Source: Streptomyces sp. C10-9-1 (lineage in GTDB: Bacteria > Actinomycetota > Actinomycetes > Streptomycetales > Streptomycetaceae). Taken from it: a DNA stretch of 64,000 nucleotides. Position numbers and translations under genes: made by a program. The stretch spans positions 186,001 to 250,000 of the forward strand of contig NZ_JANHKP010000006.1 of assembly GCF_024497955.1 (NCBI RefSeq), given 5' to 3'. Each line of letters opens with the position of its first letter. Positions within the stretch are counted from its first letter, which is position 1. Below, piece after piece: positions 48,920-55,052 of this stretch. The notes beneath the pieces are model-generated. The model was not told where the DNA came from. It saw only the letters and a list, made by a program, of their open reading frames with translations, and made no database searches.

Positions 48920-50389
48920 GTGAGTTCGCTCTTCCCCTCGCTGGCACCGGCCGGCGGCCGCCTCGACCGGACCGCCCTGCGCTTCGGCGACCGGTCCCTG
49001 ACCTACCGGCGGCTCGCCGGTGCGGCGGGTGCCCTCGCCGGGGAGCTCGCCGGGGAGGCGCCCGGGGCCGAGGGGCCCCGTCCGGTGGCGGTCTGGGCCG
49101 TGCCGTCACCGGAGACGGTGGTCGGCACGGTGGCCGGGCTGCTGGCGGGGCGCCCGGTGGTGCCGCTCAACCCCAAGGCGGGGAGCCGGGAGCTGGCGCA
49201 CGTCCTCGGCGACAGCGACCCGTCGGCCGTGCTGACCGCCCCCGGCGAGGCGCTGCCCGCTCCGGCCGACGGACTTCGGCGGACGGACGTCCGCCTCGAC
49301 GCCGAGGGCCCGCTCCCGGCGCGGGAGCCGGAGCCCGGTGCGGCGGCGCTGATCGTGTACACCTCGGGTACCACCGGGCCGCCGAAGGGCGCGGTCCTCC
49401 CGCGCCGGGCGCTCGCCGCCACCCTGGACGCGCTGGCGGACGCCTGGGCGTGGACCGACGCGGACGTCCTGGTGCACGGCCTGCCGCTGTTCCATGTGCA
49501 CGGCCTCGTGCTCGGGGCGCTCGGCCCGCTGCGCCGCGGGGGCGAGTTGCGGCACCTGGGCCGGTTCACGCCCGAGGGCGTGGCGCGCGGGCTCGGCGGC
49601 GGGGGGACCATGCTCTTCGGGGTGCCGACGATGTACCACCGGCTGGCCGAGTCCCTGGAGACGGAGCCGGGGCTGACCGGCGCGCTGGCCGGTGCGCGGC
49701 TGCTGGTCTCGGGCTCGGCGGCGCTGCCGCTGCCCGTCCACCGGCGGATCGAGGCGGCCACCGGGCGGCGGGTCGTGGAGCGGTACGGCATGACCGAGAC
49801 GCTGATGAACACCAGCGTGCGGGCCGACGCGGCCGGTGGGCCGGGCACCGTGGGAGTGCCGCTGCACGGGGTGGAGCTGAGGCTCGTCGGGGAGGGCGGC
49901 GGGGTGCTCACCGACCGGGACGGCGAGACGATCGGCGAGGTCCAGGTCCGCGGGGAGAACCTGTTCAGCGGCTATCTGAACCGTCCGGACGCCACGGCCG
50001 CCGCCTTCGACGGCGACTGGTTCCGCACCGGGGACATGGCGGTACGCGAGCCGGACGGCCGGGTGCGGCTGGTCGGGCGCCGGGCCACCGACCTGATCAA
50101 GAGCGGCGGCTACCGCATCGGGGCGGGCGAGGTCGAGAACGCGCTGCTGGACCATCCGCGGGTCCGCGAGGCGGCGGTGACCGGTGAGCCGGACACCGCG
50201 CTCGGGGAGCGGGTCGTGGCCTGGGTGGTGGCCGCGGACCCGGCGGCGCCGCCGTCCGCCGCGGAGCTCGTGGACCATGTGGCACGGGTGCTGTCCCCGC
50301 ACAAGCGGCCCCGCCGGGTGCGGTTCCTGGACGCGCTGCCGCGCAACGACATGGGCAAGGTGGTGAAGCGGGCGCTGGGCACCGGGTGA
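48920..50389 (+). CDS. Acyl-CoA synthetase (AMP-forming)
   Basis: A 489-residue adenylate-forming ligase activating a carboxylic or fatty acid to its CoA thioester. The AMP motif is IVYTSGTTGPPKGAVL; A5 is VVERYGMTETLMNTS; A7/A8 are WFRTGDMAV and LVGRRATDLIKSGGYRIG; the catalytic A10 Lys is in PRNDMGKVVK. GTG 48920 follows GGAGG at 7 nt. It is a malonyl-/medium-chain-like member by length; the substrate is not determinable. A strong terminator follows. Confidence 0.93.
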   Translation: MSSLFPSLAPAGGRLDRTALRFGDRSLTYRRLAGAAGALAGELAGEAPGAEGPRPVAVWAVPSPETVVGTVAGLLAGRPVVPLNPKAGSRELAHVLGDSDPSAVLTAPGEALPAPADGLRRTDVRLDAEGPLPAREPEPGAAALIVYTSGTTGPPKGAVLPRRALAATLDALADAWAWTDADVLVHGLPLFHVHGLVLGALGPLRRGGELRHLGRFTPEGVARGLGGGGTMLFGVPTMYHRLAESLETEPGLTGALAGARLLVSGSAALPLPVHRRIEAATGRRVVERYGMTETLMNTSVRADAAGGPGTVGVPLHGVELRLVGEGGGVLTDRDGETIGEVQVRGENLFSGYLNRPDATAAAFDGDWFRTGDMAVREPDGRVRLVGRRATDLIKSGGYRIGAGEVENALLDHPRVREAAVTGEPDTALGERVVAWVVAADPAAPPSAAELVDHVARVLSPHKRPRRVRFLDALPRNDMGKVVKRALGTG

Positions 50390-50429
50390 CGCTCCGCGCG
50401 TCCCCGGGCGGGGGCGGGCCGACGGCCGG

Positions 50430-50460
50430 GGGCGGTGCCCCCGGGGCGGGGGCACCGCCC
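50430..50460. terminator. Terminator between convergent genes
   Basis: GGGCGGTGCCCCC (50430-50442), loop GGGGC, GGGGGCACCGCCC (50448-50460): a perfect 13-bp stem between the acyl-CoA synthetase and lectin-protein stop codons. Confidence 0.8.
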
Positions 50461-50461
50461 T

Positions 50462-52087
50462 TCAGGGTGCGTGGTGCACGGGGCGGAGTGCGGCGGCGCG
50501 GTCGGTGCGGCCGAGCGCCGTCGAGGCGGAGCGGGGCGCGGTGGTCGCCCATGCCTGACCGGGCGAGTCGTCGCGGACCTTGACCACCAGTGGCGAACCC
50601 GGGTCGGTGGCGGCGGGCACGACGGCCAGGTTCTCGTTCCAGCGCGGGACGAGCCGCCCCTGGATGGTCAGGTCGTAGCGGGTGTCGGGGCCCTCGGGGG
50701 CCGTGCGGGCCGTGCAGTTGGTCGCGACAACGATGCCATCGAGCCCGCGGGAGTTCAGGCAGAGCCCCGGAGCCTGCGCGCTGCGGAGGCGGCCGTCGGT
50801 CTCGTACACCCAGCGCTGGCTGGGCGTGGACGAGCAGGCCGCCATCAGCACGTCCGCGTCGGCGGTGGCCCGGCCCCCGGCGAAGTCGACGCAGAGTTCG
50901 GCCTCGACGCCGCGCAGGACGATGGTCAGGGGGCCGGTCTGGCGGCCCGCGGAGGTGGCCGAGGGCCGGGGATCCGCGGTCCCGGGCGCGGTGGCGGGCG
51001 GCTCACCGCCGGGGGCGGCGGAGCCGCCGTGCTCGGAGTCGTCGGAGGACAGCACGGCCACCAGGGCGGTGACCAGCACCGCGGTGACGGCGACGAGCCC
51101 GAGCACCGTGGCCCCGGTGCGCTCCACGGCCGCGCGGCGGCCCCGGTCCACCAGGCCGGGCACGGCGGCGCGGGCGCGGCCCGAGCGCGAGTGGCGCCCG
51201 CGGGGGGCGCTCGGGGGCGCCGCTCCGTCGTCCGCCGCGTCGCCCCGGAGCCTGGCCTGGCGCCGCCGCCCGGGCCGGGAGGCGAGATAGGGACCGGCCG
51301 CCCCGCCCAGCAGGGCCTCGGCGAGGAGGGGGCCGAGGCGTCCCTCGGACTGACGCAGTTGCTCGGCGGCGTACCGGCAGTAGGCGCACTCGGAAAGGTG
51401 CACCTGAATGTCGGGTATCAGGGTTTCGCCGCGCCGCAGGGATATGTCGAGAAGCCGGTTGTAGTGGCGGCAATCCGCGGTGGGCGCGTGCTCGCGGTGA
51501 GTGCGGACGCAGGTCTGCCGGAACTGTTCGCGCGCCTGAACGAGTCGGGCGGACGCTTCCCGGGGATCGGCCGCGAGCAGGGCCGCCGGTACGGATATGC
51601 CTTCGGCCTCGGTCTCGACGTGCCAGAGCAGGACCTGGTCCTCGACGGGCATGGCCTGGAACGCCCAGGAGGCCAGCTGCCTTTCCTCGGAGGGAGGTTC
51701 GGGGGCCGACAGGCCGGGGACGAGGGCGGCGGCACGGGGGTCGCGGGACCACGCTCCGGCGAGGTGGCGGGCCGCCACCAGCAGGTGGGGGCGGACCGCT
51801 CCCGCGGCTCCGCCCCGCGCGAGGCGGTCCGTGAGCTGGGCGAACGCCGCCGTGGCCAGCATCGACGCCGCCTGCGCGGAGGGTGCGCACAGGGCCGCGT
51901 AGTCGAAGAGCGGCTGCCAGTGCCGGGACAGCAGCGCGGCGACGGGAAACGTCGTCGGCCGGTCGGCGGCTGCCGCCTGCAGGGCTGCGGCAAGCTCGGC
52001 GTCGGAGGGCCCCGACGCGCTTCCCGCCTGCTCGTGGGGCACGCTCACGGGCGTGCTGGGGTGCTGCATAGACGTCTTTCCATCCAT
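50462..52087 (-). CDS. Sigma-factor-like / zinc-finger / transmembrane / ricin-lectin fusion protein
   Basis: A 541-residue mosaic. Residues 45-195 resemble the helices of ECF sigma factors (region-4-like WAFQAMPVEDQVLLWHVETE ... ASARLVQAREQFR). An anti-sigma-type zinc finger follows: H230, C234, C237 in HLSECAYCRYAAEQL. A basic linker and one transmembrane helix (about 325-347) lead to an outside ricin-B beta-trefoil domain (about 395-541) with repeats ending QRWVYE and QAW and the cysteine pairs of the fold. It joins a cytoplasmic transcription-like module to an extracellular carbohydrate binder in one chain. ATG 52069 (residue 7), preceded by GGAAAG, is an equally likely start. Confidence 0.8.
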   Translation of the reverse strand: MDGKTSMQHPSTPVSVPHEQAGSASGPSDAELAAALQAAAADRPTTFPVAALLSRHWQPLFDYAALCAPSAQAASMLATAAFAQLTDRLARGGAAGAVRPHLLVAARHLAGAWSRDPRAAALVPGLSAPEPPSEERQLASWAFQAMPVEDQVLLWHVETEAEGISVPAALLAADPREASARLVQAREQFRQTCVRTHREHAPTADCRHYNRLLDISLRRGETLIPDIQVHLSECAYCRYAAEQLRQSEGRLGPLLAEALLGGAAGPYLASRPGRRRQARLRGDAADDGAAPPSAPRGRHSRSGRARAAVPGLVDRGRRAAVERTGATVLGLVAVTAVLVTALVAVLSSDDSEHGGSAAPGGEPPATAPGTADPRPSATSAGRQTGPLTIVLRGVEAELCVDFAGGRATADADVLMAACSSTPSQRWVYETDGRLRSAQAPGLCLNSRGLDGIVVATNCTARTAPEGPDTRYDLTIQGRLVPRWNENLAVVPAATDPGSPLVVKVRDDSPGQAWATTAPRSASTALGRTDRAAALRPVHHAP

Positions 52088-52680
52088 GGCATTGCGGGTG
52101 GGGGGTTACTGACGGGCCATCGGCTCCGTTCGGCAGAGCGCCGGCTGCCGGCGGAAAGGTGCGCGACTATTGGTACACACCTTTCTGCGGGCGGCGCCGG
52201 TCCCCTTGCGGAGGGCTTCACCCGAAATTCGAACGATTGATCAGCTTGCATCTGTTCGGTAACAAGGAGCCTCACCCTGGCACAACTGGCCTGCCATGAA
52301 CAAGAGTTCCGGAACCTGCGCCATTGACAGGGTCCAGGTCAAGCCATGCCGCGATCGGGAAAACGCTTACTGCGGCACGAGTAAGAACAACAATGCGAAG
52401 TCATCGGAAGCGGACTCCTTGACGCTCGGCCGAAAGGCCCTCACCCGCCGCGGGGTTACCGCACGAAACCTCCGAACCGAATACCCCCGCCTCCGGGAGC
52501 ACACGACCTCACGCGCGTGTCGAGCCCCTCCGCCCTCCGACTCGACCCTCGCGCGGGGCCCGGCACGAGGCCCCCTCCGCCCTCCGGGGCTCCGCATCCG
52601 ACACCGCACGCCGGTCCACCGGGAACCGTCGAGCAGGTCATAAGGTGCGATTCCGGCATATCTCGCGAAAGGAATCAGCG
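52088..52680. other. 593-bp intergenic region
   Basis: Divergent promoter region between the lectin fusion and the VOC gene. It is less GC-rich than the surroundings between about 52200 and 52480. An open frame at 52296-52643 lacks codon bias and a Shine-Dalgarno, so I do not call it a gene. No repeat or RNA gene was recognised. Confidence 0.4.
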
Positions 52681-53097
52681 GTGGCCACTCGGCTCAACCC
52701 CTATCTCAGCTTCGACGGCGACGCGAAGCAGGCGATGGAGTTCTACCGCGACGTCTTCGGCGGCGACCTGACCACTCACACCTACGGTGAGTACGGGGCC
52801 GACCGGGACGGCGCGCACGCCGACCGGATCATGCACGCCCTGCTGGAGACGCACGCGGGCTTCACGCTCATGGGCGCCGACACCCGTCCGGGCATGGAGC
52901 ACGCCCCGGGGAACGCCTACGCGGTCAGCGTCAGCGGGGACGACGACGCCGAACTGCGCGGCTACTGGGAGAAGCTGTCCTCCGGCAGCACCGTGGAGGT
53001 GCCGCTGGAGAAGCAGATGTGGGGCGATGTCTTCGGGATGTGCCGGGACCGCTTCGGCGTCTCGTGGATGGTCAACATCACGGCGCCGCAGAACTGA
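52681..53097 (+). CDS. VOC/PhnB-like glyoxalase-fold protein
   Basis: A 138-residue vicinal-oxygen-chelate protein: LNPYLSFDGDAKQAMEFYRD, VFGGDLTTHTYGEY and the end CRDRFGVSWMVNITAP are diagnostic of the PhnB/3-demethylubiquinone-methyltransferase-like subgroup. Its role is unknown; such proteins bind small ligands or metals. GTG 52681 is preceded by AAAGGA at 7 nt. Confidence 0.9.
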   Translation: MATRLNPYLSFDGDAKQAMEFYRDVFGGDLTTHTYGEYGADRDGAHADRIMHALLETHAGFTLMGADTRPGMEHAPGNAYAVSVSGDDDAELRGYWEKLSSGSTVEVPLEKQMWGDVFGMCRDRFGVSWMVNITAPQN

Positions 53098-53173
53098 GCG
53101 GGCCGCCCGCTGCGCCCCGGTGGGCACGGCGGCCGGGCGCCGCCCCGCGGCGGCACCCGGCTCCCCCGCTCGC

Positions 53174-53389
53174 TCACACGGCGGCCACGGCGTCCAGCCG
53201 TCCGGCCTTCGCCTCCTCGACCAGGGAGGCGAACTGGTCCGCGCTCATCTCGACCTTCTGGCCGAAGTCGTCGGTGATCACGACCCTGCGCTCGGCAGGG
53301 GCGCTCTCGTCGACGAAGAGCTGCGGGCATCCGCAGTCGCACTTGCCGCAGAAGGTCGCCAGGGGTTCGAGGGAACCGGGAACGGTCAT
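53174..53389 (-). CDS. Small cysteine-rich protein
   Basis: A 71-residue protein, MTVPGSLEPLATFCGKCDCG onward. Four cysteines cluster in FCGKCDCGCPQLFVD, looking like a small metal site, followed by VVITDDFGQKVEMSADQFASL and a helical end. An alternative GTG start at 53398 adds three residues. The reading frame has good codon bias. No family name is known to me; the Cys cluster suggests Zn or Fe binding. Convergent with the VOC gene. Confidence 0.7.
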   Translation of the reverse strand: MTVPGSLEPLATFCGKCDCGCPQLFVDESAPAERRVVITDDFGQKVEMSADQFASLVEEAKAGRLDAVAAV

Positions 53390-54013
53390 CGCATTCACTC
53401 TCCTGATCGTTGGCCCTGCGGGGCCGGTCCGGTCTCCGGCCCGACGCCTTCGGTCTGCCCCGCCCGCCACCACCGCAAGCACCCGAGGCGCCGCCCCCTG
53501 GTGCAGGGGTCGGCCCGCACGTGCACCCGGTGCCCCCGGACGCTCCCGGCGCACGGGAACCCCCGGCACCCCCCGGACGACGGCGGGGCGGGCGAGGGCC
53601 GTGCGCCCACGGGTCCCCGCCCTCGCGGGGCGGCCGGTCCACCGGGACGGGACTCCGCCGACGGAACCGCGTCCGCGGCCCCGGCACCGGGTGGCCTGAC
53701 CCTCCGCCACCGCTCTGCATCGCATCGTCCTCACCACCGGCGCTTGGGGCGTGTCCGGGCCCTGGCGGTCGGCGCGGGACAGGACCGAGATCTCCACGCT
53801 TCGGGAGCACTTCCGCCCGGTGGCCGACGCACAGGTCCGCGGCCGGAGGGTGACCGTGCACGAGCGGCGGTCGGCCGTCGCGGCCCCTCGGCTCCGGGGC
53901 CGGGCGGCCTCCTCTCCGCCTCGCCCGACCCCTGTACCTGGGGGTGAGGACCGGTCAATCGGTGTTCTCGCACGGTTCGAGCAGAGCGAAGCGCTTCTCC
54001 GGCTGCGCGCCGG
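53390..54013. other. 624-bp stretch with no recognised gene
   Basis: Very GC-rich sequence. Open frames exist on both strands but none has a plausible start signal or recognisable protein. It marks the left edge of the accessory island. Confidence 0.4.
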
Positions 54014-54199
54014 TCAGCTCGCCGTCGGCTGAGAGCGCCGGCCGAGGCGCACGTAGAGGGTTCGTCTTCGGCACACCCCGCATCGTGTGGGCTGCCGCTG
54101 GATCTCCCCGATGCAGGAGTACGCGTCGCCGGGGAAGCGGCGGATGCACCAGTCGGGCATCTCCGCCACCGGGATGGTCAGGTTGAGGTGCCGCCCCAT
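54014..54199 (-). CDS. Small protein of unknown function
   Basis: A 61-residue frame, MGRHLNLTIPVAEMPDWCIR to RRSQPTAS, with a zinc-finger-like spacing of cysteines (WCIR, YSC, CGVCRRR). GAGGGGG lies 8 nt before ATG 54199, which overlaps the end of the upstream decayed gene by 22 nt, as in a translationally coupled pair. Function unknown, and it may be non-functional if the upstream gene is dead. Confidence 0.45.
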   Translation of the reverse strand: MGRHLNLTIPVAEMPDWCIRRFPGDAYSCIGEIQRQPTRCGVCRRRTLYVRLGRRSQPTAS

Positions 54200-54603
54200 A
54201 CTGGTGCCCCCTCACCCACCCTGTCGTCGGCGAACATCTCCGCGGACTCGGCGACGTCGTACGCCACCGTGGCCCGCACGACCCGCCCCGGGTGCCGGGT
54301 GAGGGTGATTCGGTCGAGACTGGCGGCGTCGGACCAGGCGAGTTCGTTTGCGACCTGAAAGGCTGGACTGCTTGTTGCGGTGGCGCAGCCCCCACCGCCT
54401 GCGCACGTCGGGACGGTCGAACGGCGCGTGCTGGAAGTCGGTGGCGAACCCGTCGCACACCTCGGCCGCGCCGGGGGACTGTCACGGTCGCCGAGACAGG
54501 CCAGCGCCCGCCAGAGCCCCCGGGGACCGCCGAGAGCGCGGGTCAGCAGGTTGTCGCGGTCCCCGGCGCTCGGGCGTGAGGAGCCGTGGAACCAAGGCAG
54601 CAC
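54178..54603 (-). pseudogene. Frameshifted gene of unknown function
   Basis: Strong GC3 codon bias moves between frames. GTG 54603 opens VLPWFHGSSRPSAGDRDNLL to LACLGD in one frame. Another frame carries VCDGFATDFQHAPFDRPDVR from about 54460. The first frame resumes at VANELAWSDAASLDRITLTR and ends VWGGTST at 54178. Two compensating frameshifts (near 54465 and 54350) are needed to read one protein of about 140 residues, so it is probably broken, or the frameshifts are sequencing errors. No family was recognised. Confidence 0.5.
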
Positions 54604-54703
54604 GGGGCGCGTTTCCTGTTTCGGACGACATCGCGGCGGAAAACCAATGGGAGCGCCCTGAGCCGTTCTGGCGGGTCCGCCGAAACCATGGGGGAAGATC
54701 GGC

Positions 54704-55039
54704 ATGATGCAGGGTGGGAAGATCGCAGTCATCGTGCTGGCGACGGCGGGCATCCTCTCCACGCCGCTGATCTGGCTACTGAACAGCCCCGGTGCCGGGC
54801 AGCTGGCCGGGGCCTCGGTCCAGACCGCCGTCGGCATCGTGACCCTGGTCTGGGCCCTGTTCCAGAATCCGGCCCCTGCCGGGCCCACCGACCGGGCCAC
54901 CCGAACCGGTAGGGCCAGCCGCGGCGGTCTCACCGGCATCAAGCGGCCCGGCGGCCGGGGACACGGCTCGGCAACAGCCGAGCGGACGGGAGACGCCAGC
55001 GGCGAAGGCTCCGTCTCCGGCATCGACTACTCGAGCTAG
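54704..55039 (+). CDS. Small two-helix membrane protein with tandem TG-motif tail
   Basis: A 111-residue protein. Two hydrophobic helices (about residues 7-27 KIAVIVLATAGILSTPLIWL and 37-54 ASVQTAVGIVTLVWALF) make a membrane hairpin. The tail holds two copies of a glycine-rich motif: RTGRASRGGLTGI (67-79) and RTGDASGEGSVSGI (94-107). GGGGGAAG precedes ATG 54704. The NTPase gene starts 13 nt after its stop and carries the same motif twice at its N-terminus, so the two probably work together through homotypic contacts. I infer a membrane effector; no homologue is known to me. Confidence 0.7.
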   Translation: MMQGGKIAVIVLATAGILSTPLIWLLNSPGAGQLAGASVQTAVGIVTLVWALFQNPAPAGPTDRATRTGRASRGGLTGIKRPGGRGHGSATAERTGDASGEGSVSGIDYSS

Positions 55040-55052
55040 GACCCACACGCCC

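Noticed and set aside
52296..52643. Possible small gene in the lectin/VOC intergenic region
   Set aside because: No Shine-Dalgarno, no third-position bias and an implausible basic, proline-rich translation.
54704..55039. Small membrane protein as a phage holin
   Set aside because: Two helices and a charged tail fit a holin loosely, but there is no lysin or other phage gene nearby and the shared motif with the NTPase explains the context better.
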